From the NCBI RefSeq assembly GCF_001570725.1, contig NZ_BCNV01000001.1:496001-560000 (forward strand): DNA of 64,000 nucleotides, read 5' to 3'. A program made the position numbers and the translations under genes. The notes below the pieces were generated by a model. That model searched no databases. It had not been told where the DNA came from and saw only the letters and a list, made by a program, of their open reading frames with translations. Below, piece by piece: positions 1 through 8,317 of this stretch. The stretch is from Paenibacillus amylolyticus. GTDB taxonomy: Bacteria; Bacillota; Bacilli; Paenibacillales; Paenibacillaceae. Position 1 is the first letter of the stretch. Each line of letters begins with the position of its first letter.

Positions 1-378
1 GATTATAATCTGGTTCAATCCAAAGTGGACCGCCTGTTTCATGAGAAAGAAGAGAAGTTTCTTTTGCATGGTGATACGGGGGTTCATAATTTTGTATATG
101 ATCAAAATGAACTCATCGGCGTCATTGACCCATCTCCAATGGTTGGACCTATTCTTTATGATTTCTTATATGCTTTTAGCTCTTCGCCGGATGATATCAA
201 CACGGAAACATTATTTGGTACATTCGAACTTCTGGAACAGGTAGATATGGATAAATCCAGATTGATAGAGGAAGCTCTGGTCCATCTGTATTGCCGAATT
301 GGGCTGAGTAACAAGCATCATCCTGATGATCTGCCTAAATATTTAAAGGCATGGAATGAATGGAAACGACTATGCTAG
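1..378 (+). CDS. Phosphotransferase (aminoglycoside/choline kinase-like), 3' part
   Basis: This is the C-terminal part of a protein-kinase-fold small-molecule phosphotransferase; the reading frame is open at base 1, so the start lies outside the window. The sequence LHGDTGVHNF carries the Brenner-type HGDxxxxN catalytic loop, and GVIDP a few residues later stands in for the metal-binding DFG-like aspartate. About 125 residues remain, roughly the last 40 percent of the family's usual length. Family members phosphorylate aminoglycosides, choline, homoserine or similar hydroxyl compounds, and the substrate cannot be told from this fragment. The next gene downstream is a remnant, so no operon is implied. 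Confidence 0.75.
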   Translation, partial: DYNLVQSKVDRLFHEKEEKFLLHGDTGVHNFVYDQNELIGVIDPSPMVGPILYDFLYAFSSSPDDINTETLFGTFELLEQVDMDKSRLIEEALVHLYCRIGLSNKHHPDDLPKYLKAWNEWKRLC

Positions 379-431
379 GGATGTTAAAATAGTAAAGTTT
401 TAACCTTAAATCCTTTCTCCATTCGATTCCG

Positions 432-734
432 TCGACACAGCCATATGACGTATCAGATCCAGCAGATATGTATGTCATTAGTACGCGCGCAGGTAGCCAC
501 TTTGGGCAGTTTGTATTTTCGAAGCATGTATTGTTACAGCGAGATATCATATCGGACCAAGGCAAAGGTGGCAAGCGAGCCATACGTGTATATCCGCCTT
601 GGGACAATCCAACAAGTAAGCAGGCTCTCAAAACGCAACAGTGGCAGCTTGAATACTTCATAGATATACCTTTTACCGAACCATTGAACTGTGATCAAGC
701 CAGGGTACTTTATGGCACTCAACAATTAAAATAA
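432..734 (+). pseudogene. MepB-family protein remnant, 5' end missing
   Basis: The frame encodes a C-terminal MepB-like segment: HFGQFVFSK, then GKGGKRAIRVYPPWDNP, then KTQQWQLEYF, the best conserved part of MepB proteins as I remember them. Reading upstream in frame gives QPYDVSDPADMYVIST, which also fits the family. A stop codon then appears at 393-395, and the roughly 70 N-terminal residues expected are absent. Internal ATGs (468) have no ribosome site. MepB was named from the staphylococcal mepRAB locus and its function is poorly known. I read this as a truncated gene left by a deletion that joined it to the 3' flank of the phosphotransferase gene. Confidence 0.7.
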
Positions 735-906
735 TGAGACAATTGCTCAGATTCCCCAAGTTTTTTTCTCCGAATCCCAGCTTTTCACCCGATCTTTTCG
801 ACATATCTTCTCTATTCGTTATTTCCCAGTACCGAAGCGTGTGTGATGTCCTCCATTTGTTAAAAATAGTGAACGTCAGTGAATTTAATTTTTTTGAAAT
901 TAGTGC

Positions 907-937
907 TTGCCTTAATGTGAACATTAAGCCTTAGGAT
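907..937 (+). promoter_or_regulatory. MerR-type promoter with dyad operator
   Basis: A -35 TTGCCT (907-912) and a -10 TAGGAT (932-937) are separated by 19 bp, the long spacer typical of MerR-activated promoters. Inside lies a perfect 8-2-8 inverted repeat, CTTAATGTGAACATTAAG (911-928). AdhR/NmlR-type MerR regulators recognise dyads of this architecture. The regulator gene starts 55 bp downstream, so autoregulation together with the reductase is inferred. Confidence 0.8.
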
Positions 938-991
938 GTAAAAGAACCGGCCAATATATCCACAAATGAACATAAAGGAGGGGTCAGCAGT

Positions 992-1414
992 ATGGCTTTC
1001 TCGATAAAAGAAGCTTCAGAGCGGCTGGGTTGTCCTGCACATAAAATTCGTTACTACGAGAAGGAGGGACTGCTTCCGTACATTCAACGAGATCAACATG
1101 GAAATCGGATGTTCGAGGAAGAACATCTGGATTGGATGCGACTGATGTCTTGTTTCCGGGCAACGGGGATGAAAGTATCTACACTGAAACATATGGTTAG
1201 TCTGGCGCTGGATGGTGACTCAACGATTCCACAACGGAAAGCGATCCTTCAGGAATATAAAGAAGAATTACATCGCCGCCAACTTGAAATTGCCGAAGCA
1301 CTTGCAGCGGTGAATAACAAATTGACCATCTATGAAGACATAGAAACAGGCAAGCTTCCTTCAGAAAGCAAACTGCTAGATCAAATGGAAAGCATCGGTA
1401 AAGACGAATATTAA
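992..1414 (+). CDS. MerR-family regulator, AdhR/NmlR-like
   Basis: A 140-residue MerR regulator. The N-terminal winged helix (residues 3-40) carries the typical [12 protein letters not shown], and the remainder forms the dimerisation coiled coil ([21 protein letters not shown] type). There is no metal-binding C-terminal loop, but a cysteine sits at residue 54 in [10 protein letters not shown]. This matches the redox/aldehyde-reactive cysteine of AdhR and NmlR (Cys52/54), so an electrophile sensor is likely. The start has a strong AAAGGAGGGG site at 973-982. It lies just downstream of the dyad promoter and 19 bp before an aldo/keto reductase that is probably its target. The aldehyde-stress role is inferred from family and context. 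Confidence 0.9.
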   Translation: MAFSIKEASERLGCPAHKIRYYEKEGLLPYIQRDQHGNRMFEEEHLDWMRLMSCFRATGMKVSTLKHMVSLALDGDSTIPQRKAILQEYKEELHRRQLEIAEALAAVNNKLTIYEDIETGKLPSESKLLDQMESIGKDEY

Positions 1415-1433
1415 CGGATGGAGAGATGGAGAA

Positions 1434-2405
1434 ATGAAGCAAAGAGTGCTGGGAAATAGCGATATCGTCGTATCTTCGATTGGACTGGGAATTATGGGCA
1501 TGTCTCCGGGGATGTACGGGGAAACCAATGATGAGGAGTCGATGAAGACCATACATCACGCGCTGGAGATTGGCGTTACACTGCTAGATACAGCAGATGT
1601 GTATGGGAACGGTCATAATGAAGAACTACTGGGGAAAGCGCTGAAGGGGCGTCGGAATCAGGCCATTATTGCTACCAAATTTGGATACACTCCGAACTAT
1701 GAAACGTTGAATGGCCATCCGGATTACGTGAAAAAGGCTGTAGAAGCAAGTCTTCAACGGCTGAATACAGACTACATTGATCTGTACTACCAACACAGGG
1801 TAGATCCTCAGATTCCGATTGAGGAAACTGTTGGCGCGATGGCTGATTTGGTTAAAGAGGGGAAAGTCCGCTGCCTAGGCTTGTCGGAAGCATCGGCTTC
1901 CACTTTACGTCGGGCACACGCCATTCATCCGATCTCTGCGTTGCAGAGTGAATATTCCCTGTGGAGCCGGGATATTGAGGACGAGATTCTACCGACTGCG
2001 AGAGAATTGAATATTACTCATATTGCATACAGTCCATTAAGCAGAGGGTTTATCTCAGGTGAGATACGGACATTCGAGGATTTGGATGCTAATGATCTGC
2101 GCAGATATATGCCGAGGTTCCAAGGAGACAATTTCGCCAAAAATGTAGAAGTAGTGGATAAAATCAAAGAGATCGCGATGGAGAAGAGTTGTACGCCTGC
2201 GCAATTGGCTTTAGCTTGGACCATGGCTAATAACGCATTGCCGATTCCGGGAACGAAACGAATCAAATATTTGGAGGAGAACGCGAACGCTGCAACGATT
2301 GAACTGACACCCGATGACTTAGCTCGCATTGAAAAGGTAAGCCCCAAAAATGAAGTCCATGGAACACGTTATATGAAAGAAATGATGACTCAGCTTAATG
2401 GGTAA
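1434..2405 (+). CDS. Aldo/keto reductase
   Basis: A 323-residue NADPH-dependent aldo/keto reductase with a full-length TIM barrel. The catalytic tetrad is visible: Asp52 and Tyr57 in [15 protein letters not shown], Lys82 in IIATKFGY, and His121 in [10 protein letters not shown]. The C-terminal cofactor-binding segment [19 protein letters not shown] is also typical. The enzyme should reduce aldehydes or ketones in the cytoplasm. It follows the MerR gene by 19 bp with a GGAGAGATGGAG ribosome region, so both are probably one transcript from the dyad promoter at 907-937. The natural substrate cannot be read from sequence; detoxification of reactive aldehydes is the inference from the regulator type. 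Confidence 0.93.
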   Translation: MKQRVLGNSDIVVSSIGLGIMGMSPGMYGETNDEESMKTIHHALEIGVTLLDTADVYGNGHNEELLGKALKGRRNQAIIATKFGYTPNYETLNGHPDYVKKAVEASLQRLNTDYIDLYYQHRVDPQIPIEETVGAMADLVKEGKVRCLGLSEASASTLRRAHAIHPISALQSEYSLWSRDIEDEILPTARELNITHIAYSPLSRGFISGEIRTFEDLDANDLRRYMPRFQGDNFAKNVEVVDKIKEIAMEKSCTPAQLALAWTMANNALPIPGTKRIKYLEENANAATIELTPDDLARIEKVSPKNEVHGTRYMKEMMTQLNG

Positions 2406-2464
2406 ATTATGTCCTTATAAGTTATTATCCGTAACGACGTAGTTGCTCAGTAAAATACAATATA

Positions 2465-2511
2465 GAATACAAATAGAGACTCTCCTTTAGTGAAAGTCTC
2501 TATTTGTATTC
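2465..2511 (+). terminator. Stem-loop after aldo/keto reductase gene
   Basis: A perfect 17-bp inverted repeat, GAATACAAATAGAGACT (2465-2481) with its complement at 2495-2511, surrounds a 13-base loop. The descending arm is T-rich but no clean T tract follows, so it may work in either direction. Confidence 0.75.
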
Positions 2512-2722
2512 ATTTCCAATCGAGAGACACGAATGTTGAAAGCGGACAGGCAGGGGAGTCTAAAAGGCAAAAAAGAAAGTATGATATAGTGGAACATCCT
2601 GTATAATTTAGAGAACAGTCATGTTTACCTTTCTGTAGAGAATGAAGGATCGGCGATTGGAAAATAAGGTATTCCTATTATGGGAGTAATTCTACTACCA
2701 CTTTGAATACTGGAGTGTGGTT
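2512..2722. other. Intergenic stretch without a recognised gene
   Basis: No credible coding frame is seen here. A TATAAT lies at 2602-2607 but has no convincing -35 partner. A weak inverted repeat at about 2671-2700 (GGTATTCC through CTACTACC) is the only other structure. It probably holds the promoter of the membrane protein gene that follows. Confidence 0.4.
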
Positions 2723-3106
2723 ATGATCGTATTAACGTCAGCAATCGTATTCACCGTCTTGATTCTGATTGTGATTCTCTTTCAGGTTGCTTTAGCGGTA
2801 GGTGTGTCCTGGGGAGAGTACGCCATGGGTGGAAAGTTTCCCGGGAAATACCCCATCTCCATGCGGTTTGCTTGTATAGTTCAGATTGCGATTTTGGCAT
2901 TCATGGGTATCATTGTTCTGAGTAAAGCAGGATTGCTTTGGCGTCAGTGGTCTGTTTTTGCAGAGACAGCGATCTGGTTTATCGTCGCGTATTTAGTACT
3001 TGGGACGATGTTGAATCTGATTACGAGAAGTGTATGGGAACGAAGAATCTGGGCGCCCGTAACATTGTTGATGCTGATAACGAGTATAATCATTGCCATT
3101 TCATAA
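2723..3106 (+). CDS. Four-helix integral membrane protein
   Basis: A protein of 127 residues with four hydrophobic helices (about residues 2-28, 46-66, 78-100 and 108-127) and a short loop GEYAMGGKFPGKYP between the first two. I do not recognise a named family with certainty. The loop resembles small conserved hypothetical membrane proteins of Bacillota. The ATG at 2723 is chosen because TGGAG (2711-2715) sits 7 bases upstream; an in-frame GTG at 2717 is too close to that site. It ends before a strong terminator and appears monocistronic. Function unknown. Confidence 0.75.
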   Translation: MIVLTSAIVFTVLILIVILFQVALAVGVSWGEYAMGGKFPGKYPISMRFACIVQIAILAFMGIIVLSKAGLLWRQWSVFAETAIWFIVAYLVLGTMLNLITRSVWERRIWAPVTLLMLITSIIIAIS

Positions 3107-3134
3107 TAGTGGAAAGAAACGAGACAATTCAATT

Positions 3135-3168
3135 ACAGCCTTGGCATAGGTGCTAAGGCTGTTTCTTA
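3135..3168 (+). terminator. Rho-independent terminator
   Basis: ACAGCCTTGGCA pairs with TGCTAAGGCTGT around a four-base loop and is followed by TTTCTT. It closes the membrane protein gene ending at 3106. Confidence 0.85.
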
Positions 3169-3244
3169 ATTGCCTGTTGTCATTTATACTAATGAGAATA
3201 AATACATACATAGAAATGAACACAATCGGGAAGGAGAGGGAGTA

Positions 3245-3319
3245 TTGCGAAGCAACAAATTCACACCGTATTTAAGTTTTATAGGTTTCGGTTTAGTCAT
3301 TCTGACCTGCCTTTCCTGA
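3245..3319 (+). CDS. Possible 24-residue membrane peptide
   Basis: A TTG start at 3245 lies 8 bases after AAGGAG (3231-3236). The frame gives a 24-residue peptide with a charged N-terminus (RSNK) and a single hydrophobic stretch ending in ILTCLS. It lies 40 bp before the SHOCT-domain gene and could be co-transcribed with it. The good ribosome site and amphipathic layout argue for a real peptide, but a frame this short can occur by chance. No family recognised. Confidence 0.35.
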   Translation: MRSNKFTPYLSFIGFGLVILTCLS

Positions 3320-3359
3320 TTTTGATAGAAACATACATAACATTTAGGAGGAACATTCA

Positions 3360-3656
3360 TTGAAAGCATTATCGATCTTCAGCCTTATTTGGTTCGTACT
3401 CAATTTTTTATTAATAGCAGTTTTTTTAGATGGTTCGCAAGAAAGTGCGGAGGCAGCGGCAGGTTTGGGACTTCTGGGTGTACTGTATGGTCTGCTTTTC
3501 TCAATTCTAGCCCTAGTCATATCTAGCAAGAGAAAAAAGACCCCTGTGAATGTACATGAACAACTGCTTCAGCTAGGTGAATTAAAAGAAAAAAATATCA
3601 TATCGGAATATGAATTCGATCAAAAGAAAGAGAAGCTACTTTACAGATACAAGTAG
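3360..3656 (+). CDS. Small membrane protein with C-terminal SHOCT domain
   Basis: A protein of 98 residues with two transmembrane helices (about residues 3-23 and 34-54), a basic linker SSKRKKT, then a short C-terminal SHOCT-type domain: LLQLGELKEKNIISEYEFDQKKEKLL. SHOCT modules are small helical oligomerisation or tethering elements appended to many unrelated membrane proteins. The start is TTG at 3360 behind TAGGAGG (3345-3351). The cytoplasmic SHOCT tail suggests a scaffold or regulatory role at the membrane, but nothing more specific can be said. It converges on the CDF transporter gene, with a shared terminator between them. Confidence 0.8.
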   Translation: MKALSIFSLIWFVLNFLLIAVFLDGSQESAEAAAGLGLLGVLYGLLFSILALVISSKRKKTPVNVHEQLLQLGELKEKNIISEYEFDQKKEKLLYRYK

Positions 3657-3717
3657 TCCAGATTGCGACAAGGTACAGAAGATATTCCATTCTCTGCTCA
3701 TGCAAAAAGCTGAACTT

Positions 3718-3776
3718 CTGCAAACAAAAACAGGGCGTTCCCTTCACCGGGGAATCTGCCCTGTTTCTGTTTGCAG
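3718..3776. terminator. Bidirectional terminator between convergent genes
   Basis: A long inverted repeat, CTGCAAACAAAAACAGGGC (3718-3736) and its near-complement ending at 3776, encloses a nested TTCCC/GGGAA stem. A-rich and T-rich flanks on both sides fit termination of the SHOCT gene (+) and of the CDF gene (-). Confidence 0.85.
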
Positions 3777-3793
3777 CTATATGTTATACCATC

Positions 3794-4777
3794 TCAATGG
3801 TGATGATGCGCGTGGGCATCTGGTGCGTCGCCTTTGACGGTACATAGTACCGAGGTATCGTGCAGATGTTTTTCGGACTCCACTTGGAGCGTCACATGTT
3901 TGATTTCTTTATGTTCCAGCATATGTTCGATCTTCTGAACCAGGATCTCGGATGCATAGACATCCATCGTTCCATCCACCACGATATGTGCGGTCAGCGC
4001 GTTCAAGTTACTGGTAATGGACCAGACATGCACATCGTGAACACCTTTGACGCCATCGACTTGTTTAATGGTCTGCACCAGTTCGTTTACATCGACATTG
4101 GCCGGAGTGCCTTCCATCAAGATATGCAGGGAAGATTTGGTGACATAGAACCCACTACGCAATACCAGTGCCGCTACAATCACACTCGCAAGTGGATCGG
4201 CCCAACCCCAGCCAAAGAACATCATGAGCAGTGCCGCCGCAATGGCCCCAACCGATCCCAGCATGTCACTGATGACATGGAGATAAGCCCCACGCATATT
4301 CAGGTTATTCTCGGTATCGCTACCACGCATCATGATCCAGGCCACCAGAATATTGATGAGCAATCCAATGACGCTGATGATTAACATGCCTACGGTTGCC
4401 ACTTCTGGCGGGTTGATAAACCGACCAATCGCTTCGTAGAAAATGTAGAGTGCAATGGCGATTAACGTAATTCCGTTTAACGTAGCAGCCAAAATCTCAA
4501 AGCGTCTGTATCCGTACGTTTTGCCAGTATTCACCGCTTTTTCACCAAAGGTAAACGCTAGTAAAGCGATCCCAAGCGCAATGGAGTCGGACAGCATATG
4601 GCCTGCATCCGAGATGAGTGCGAGACTGTTGGTGATGAATCCACCAATGGCTTCAACGATCATATAGATGGTAATAATAATGAAGGAAAACAGAAGTACT
4701 TTCTTATTATTGGTGGTGTGAGCGTGGTTGTGCCCATGATCGTGCCCATGGTTATGACTGTGATGATGTCCAGACAT
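3794..4777 (-). CDS. czcD: Cation diffusion facilitator, zinc/cobalt exporter (CzcD-like)
   Basis: A 327-residue CDF transporter exporting Zn2+ (and probably Co2+/Cd2+) in exchange for protons. The N-terminus is a histidine-rich metal-binding tail (HHHSHNHGHDHGHNHAH) and the C-terminus ends HAHHHH. Six transmembrane helices span about residues 26-205. The zinc-site pairs are present: His60/Asp64 in SDAGHMLSD and His167/Asp171 in HVISDMLGS. A cytoplasmic ferredoxin-like domain follows (about 208-310). The ribosome site AAAGGAGAGG (4785-4794 on this strand) precedes the ATG. It is expressed from its own sigma-A promoter overlapped by a CzrA-type operator, so metal-induced derepression is expected. 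No czrA gene is in the window. Confidence 0.95.
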   Translation of the reverse strand: MSGHHHSHNHGHDHGHNHAHTTNNKKVLLFSFIIITIYMIVEAIGGFITNSLALISDAGHMLSDSIALGIALLAFTFGEKAVNTGKTYGYRRFEILAATLNGITLIAIALYIFYEAIGRFINPPEVATVGMLIISVIGLLINILVAWIMMRGSDTENNLNMRGAYLHVISDMLGSVGAIAAALLMMFFGWGWADPLASVIVAALVLRSGFYVTKSSLHILMEGTPANVDVNELVQTIKQVDGVKGVHDVHVWSITSNLNALTAHIVVDGTMDVYASEILVQKIEHMLEHKEIKHVTLQVESEKHLHDTSVLCTVKGDAPDAHAHHHH

Positions 4778-4876
4778 ATTAAATCCTCTCCTTTGGAGCG
4801 AGGCTCCGTTATGTAATATGATTTCTAATGTGGCTATAATTGATCCTTAGCGATGGTTAATCACTAACGAATGAAT

Positions 4877-4936
4877 ATATGAGCGTTTGTTCATATGTTA
4901 TGGGTTTATTATAGTTCTGCCTCTTAGTAGTGTCAA
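4877..4936 (-). promoter_or_regulatory. Sigma-A promoter with CzrA/SmtB-type operator
   Basis: On the minus strand a consensus -35 TTGACA (4936-4931) and -10 TATAAT (4913-4908) are exactly 17 bp apart. Immediately downstream, over the expected start site, is a 20-bp imperfect palindrome read on the plus strand as ATATGAGCGTTTGTTCATAT (4877-4896). It matches the ArsR/SmtB-family CzrA operator pattern ATATGAACA-TGTTCATAT in both 6-bp arms and in spacing. Repression by steric block, relieved by zinc, is inferred for the transporter gene starting at 4777. Confidence 0.85.
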
Positions 4937-5068
4937 CCAGATTTAAGAAAATGTAAACATGTACAGGGTATATCCATGCATGCGCTAGCGAATAAGATTG
5001 CTTTTATGCTACCATCTGTGCAGGATCAAAGTGAGATGTACTTGTTACATAGAAGGGCGGACAACCAT

Positions 5069-5746
5069 ATGAAACATCTGCTGCTGGCAGACGATGATGC
5101 CAATATTCGAGCACTCCTGCGGCATGTCATGACCAAGGAAGGGTATCGGGTCCATGAAGCGCAGGACGGACTGGAAGCGGTCAAACTAATGCAAGAAACA
5201 CCGATCGATCTGGCAATCTTAGATGTGATGATGCCAGGCATGGACGGACTGGAGTTATGTGATTTCATTCGGCAGCATTACGATATTCCAATCATGTTGC
5301 TGACGGCTCGAGATCAGCTATCTGACAAGAGAGACGGTTATTTGAAAGGAACAGATGAATATGTGACCAAGCCGTTTGAACCGGAAGAATTAGTCTACCG
5401 GGTAAAGGCGTTATTTCGTCGGTACCATCGCACATCCAGCGATATCATCCGTATGAACCGGATCGTCATTGACCGTAACAATGTGGAGGTTACCGATGGG
5501 CAATCCATTCTCTTTTTGCCAATGAAGGAGTTTGAATTACTCTCACAGCTTGCCCAGTTTCCGGGCCGTTTGTTCTCGCGGGATGAGCTCATTCGGCTCG
5601 TATGGGGAGCAGATTACGAAGGAGATGACCGTACCGTTGATGTGCACATCAAGCGGCTGCGTGATCGTTTTGCGGACTATACGGACGATTTCGTCATTCA
5701 GACTGTGCGGGGCATTGGTTACAAGATGGAGGTGAAAGCACCTTGA
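5069..5746 (+). CDS. hssR: Haem-responsive response regulator HssR
   Basis: A 225-residue OmpR-family regulator. The receiver domain (1-120) has the acidic pocket LLADDD and phospho-acceptor Asp52 in LDVMMPGMDG, and the C-terminal winged helix contains DYEGDDRTVDVHIKRLRDRF and TVRGIGYKM. By remembered comparison it closely follows staphylococcal HssR, notably in the LTARD-LSDK and GTDEYVTKPFE segments. I start at the ATG at 5069, where the family begins. An in-frame ATG at 4976 would add 31 unrelated residues. Its stop overlaps the kinase start. It should activate hrtBA through the direct-repeat box at 7126-7145 when haem is in excess. Confidence 0.9.
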   Translation: MKHLLLADDDANIRALLRHVMTKEGYRVHEAQDGLEAVKLMQETPIDLAILDVMMPGMDGLELCDFIRQHYDIPIMLLTARDQLSDKRDGYLKGTDEYVTKPFEPEELVYRVKALFRRYHRTSSDIIRMNRIVIDRNNVEVTDGQSILFLPMKEFELLSQLAQFPGRLFSRDELIRLVWGADYEGDDRTVDVHIKRLRDRFADYTDDFVIQTVRGIGYKMEVKAP

Positions 5747-7119
5747 GGACCTTGTACGTCCGGGTATTCCTCATTACGATTGCGGTGATTATGGTCAGCG
5801 GCATGCTTGGTTTTCTTTTGTCCAACATCTACTATCATACAAAGCTCAAGGATTTCAATGATGAGAAGCTGGTGGGCATCGCGACGCAAATGAAGCAATT
5901 TGTGGAGCAGCAACCCGGCACGATGGAGGATTATCTGAACAATGCCGCCGCACTGGGGTACGAAATCTATGTGACGGATGGAAAAGGCAACGACCAATTC
6001 TATGGCCGCGAATTTCGAGAGAAAGATCTGAACAAACAAGCTGTAGAACTGGTGTTGAATGGTGAGGTATACCATGGCGTCGCCCAGTTTCCCAGTAAAC
6101 CTTTCATTACCGGTTTTTTCGATAATCAATTAAGCAATACCGTGGGTGTTCATCTGCAACTGGGAAATGCCAATTACGCTCTCTTTATGCGCCCGGATGT
6201 AATTCTGCAATTCGGTGAGCTGCGTATCTTTTTTGCGCTGATTGGAGCATTTACGATAGGCATCAGTATTCTGATCTTTCTGATCAGTACCCGTTATCTG
6301 GTCAATCCGATTGAACGTCTGTCCGAGGCAACCAAACGGATTGCGCAAGGAAAATATAATCTGAAATTGCCTACCGGAAGGCGGGATGAGATTGGACAGC
6401 TGGCCCAGCATTTCATGACCATGAGTCGTGAATTGGAAAGGGTAGATCAGGCGCGACAGCAGTTTGTATCGAATGTATCACATGAGATTCAATCACCGCT
6501 GACCTCGATTCAGGGGTTTGCCCAATTGGTGGCCGATCGAGATCTGCCTGAACAGAAAAGAGAGCATTATGCATCCATCATTGAGGAGGAGAGCCGTCAT
6601 CTCTCTTTGCTCAGCAAACAACTGCTTCTCCTGTCCTCCCTAGAACAAGGCAACGAAGACCTGAGCAAAGTAAAGTTCTCTCTTCGAGATCAATTCCGGC
6701 AAGCGGTTCAGGTGCTGCAATGGCAACTGGAAGAAAAAGAGCTACTGCTTCGGATTTCGGTGCCCGAATCCATTCAACTAGTGGGCAATGAAGTACTACT
6801 CATGCAAGTGTGGATGAATCTGCTGGGTAATGCAGTGAATCATCTGCCACAGGGAAGAAGCATCGAGATTCATGCCGGGCAGGCAGATAACCAGTGTGTG
6901 ATTCAGATTCGGGATACAGGAGACGGGATTGCTGCGGAGCATCTGCCTTTCCTGTTCGATCGATTCTATCGGGTGGATCGTGCGCGGGAACGTTCTTCTG
7001 GACGAACCGGGCTTGGACTTGCCATTGTGCAGAAAATTATCCGAATTCATGACGGTACAATCGAGGTTTCCAGTTCGCCTGAGGGTACGGTCTTTACCGT
7101 GACACTTCCGCAGATGTAA
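5743..7119 (+). CDS. hssS: Haem sensor histidine kinase HssS
   Basis: A 458-residue membrane histidine kinase. TM1 spans about 8-29, an extracytoplasmic sensor about 30-158, TM2 159-181, HAMP 182-234, HisKA with His247 in SNVSHEIQSPL, and HATPase_c at the end (GNAVNHL, DTGDGI, GRTGLGLA). The sensor shares with staphylococcal HssS, from memory, NVYYHxxLK near TM1, FYGxxFRE, and FITGFFDN then FMRPD before TM2. The start is TTG at 5743 behind GGAGGTG (5728-5734), and its second and third bases open the hssR stop codon, so the two are translationally coupled. Partner of HssR in excess-haem sensing. The residue after the catalytic His-Glu-Ile is Gln rather than the usual Lys/Arg. Confidence 0.9.
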   Translation: MRTLYVRVFLITIAVIMVSGMLGFLLSNIYYHTKLKDFNDEKLVGIATQMKQFVEQQPGTMEDYLNNAAALGYEIYVTDGKGNDQFYGREFREKDLNKQAVELVLNGEVYHGVAQFPSKPFITGFFDNQLSNTVGVHLQLGNANYALFMRPDVILQFGELRIFFALIGAFTIGISILIFLISTRYLVNPIERLSEATKRIAQGKYNLKLPTGRRDEIGQLAQHFMTMSRELERVDQARQQFVSNVSHEIQSPLTSIQGFAQLVADRDLPEQKREHYASIIEEESRHLSLLSKQLLLLSSLEQGNEDLSKVKFSLRDQFRQAVQVLQWQLEEKELLLRISVPESIQLVGNEVLLMQVWMNLLGNAVNHLPQGRSIEIHAGQADNQCVIQIRDTGDGIAAEHLPFLFDRFYRVDRARERSSGRTGLGLAIVQKIIRIHDGTIEVSSSPEGTVFTVTLPQM

Positions 7120-7125
7120 TCTGTT

Positions 7126-7158
7126 ATTCATTTGCCGTTCATTTTCGCCTCCTATACT
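7126..7158 (+). promoter_or_regulatory. HssR direct-repeat box and -10 of hrtBA
   Basis: Two 9-bp direct repeats, ATTCATTTG (7126-7134) and GTTCATTTT (7137-7145), are separated by 2 bp. This 11-bp period is that of the HssR box known from the staphylococcal hrtAB promoter (GTTCATATT-N2-GTTCATATT). A -10 TATACT follows at 7153-7158, so the box occupies the -35 region, as expected of an OmpR-class activator site. hrtB starts 28 bp downstream of the -10. Confidence 0.8.
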
Positions 7159-7186
7159 TGGGTTATCAAGAGGGAGGTCACAGAAC

Positions 7187-8317
7187 ATGTACTTGGCTAT
7201 TCGGGAAATGAGGTATGCCAAAGGGCGGTATGCCTTAATTGCTACAATCATGGTGCTGGTTTCATTTCTGGTACTGTTTGTTACAGGTCTTGCACAGGGG
7301 CTGGCGTATGATAACGCAGCTTCGGTCAAAAATATGGCAGCAACCCACTTTGTACTGGAACAGGATTCAAATCATCGGTTCACCCGGTCACAAGTGGATC
7401 AGGATCAGCTTAATCAAGCTCGCTCCGTAGTGGGGCAAGAGAACGCTGAGCCACTGGGTGTGAAAATGACAACTGTCAGTCCAACGGGCGACACAAAAAA
7501 GATCGATGTCACGCTGTTCATGGTTAATCCGGAAGGTTGGCTTGCTCCAACTGTTACCGAAGGGTCTCCGATTACGGATCAGACAAAAGGGCAGGTTGTG
7601 GTGGACCATAAGTTGTCTGAATCTGGCGTCACAATTGGCACTGTTCTCGTCGATCAAGCTTCGGGAACGGAGTGGACCGTTGGTGGATTTGTACAAAATG
7701 AATCCTTTAGTCACTCCCCAGTAGTGTTCCTGAATGAACAAGAGTGGTCCGCACTTCAAGGAGGTTCACGAACTTCTCAAGGTTCAGCCGACACCAATGC
7801 TAATGCTCCTGTGTACAATGCCATTGCGATTAAGGATGCAGGCGAGCAGGTAGACGGCCTGAGTGCTGCATTGCCAAATACAGAAATCATTACGAAGTCG
7901 GATGCCGTATCGGCCATCCCTGGATATAAGGAAGAGCAGGGATCGTTGCTCATGATGATCGCTTTTCTATATGTCATCTCGGCGTTTGTACTTGCGGTAT
8001 TCTTCTATGTCATCACGATTCAGAAAACGAGTCAGTTCGGCATATTGAAAGCCATCGGAACGCGGAATGCTTATCTGGCGGGTAGCGTTTCGTTACAAGT
8101 CTTGGTTTTGTCAGTTGGTAGTCTGGTCATTAGTGTACTGTTGGTTCGACTGTTCGAGTCCATCTTGCCAGCATCAATGCCATTTCAACTAGGCTTGTCC
8201 ACCCTCGCACTGACCTGCGTATTATTCATACTCATGTCTGTGGCGGGTTCATTGTTCTCGGTGTGGAAGGTTACCAAAATTGATGCACTTGATGCGATTG
8301 GGAGGACTGCAGCATGA
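7187..8317 (+). CDS. hrtB: Haem-efflux ABC transporter permease HrtB
   Basis: A 376-residue FtsX/MacB-type permease. One N-terminal helix (about 16-38, containing FVTGLAQGLAYDN) is followed by a large extracytoplasmic domain (about 40-255), then three C-terminal helices (about 256-280, 298-325, 340-362) with AFFYVITIQKTSQFGILKAIG in the FtsX signature region. The N-terminal LFVTGLAQGL and the FFYVxTIQK-QxGILKAIG block match HrtB as remembered. With HrtA it lowers membrane haem toxicity. GGGAGG (7173-7178) gives good spacing. It overlaps hrtA by ATGA. The order is permease then ATPase, the reverse of the staphylococcal operon. Confidence 0.88.
   Translation: MYLAIREMRYAKGRYALIATIMVLVSFLVLFVTGLAQGLAYDNAASVKNMAATHFVLEQDSNHRFTRSQVDQDQLNQARSVVGQENAEPLGVKMTTVSPTGDTKKIDVTLFMVNPEGWLAPTVTEGSPITDQTKGQVVVDHKLSESGVTIGTVLVDQASGTEWTVGGFVQNESFSHSPVVFLNEQEWSALQGGSRTSQGSADTNANAPVYNAIAIKDAGEQVDGLSAALPNTEIITKSDAVSAIPGYKEEQGSLLMMIAFLYVISAFVLAVFFYVITIQKTSQFGILKAIGTRNAYLAGSVSLQVLVLSVGSLVISVLLVRLFESILPASMPFQLGLSTLALTCVLFILMSVAGSLFSVWKVTKIDALDAIGRTAA

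Noticed and set aside
734..934. Plus-strand frame of 66 residues between the mepB remnant and merR
   Set aside because: No ribosome site, no conserved features, and it overlaps the well-supported merR promoter.
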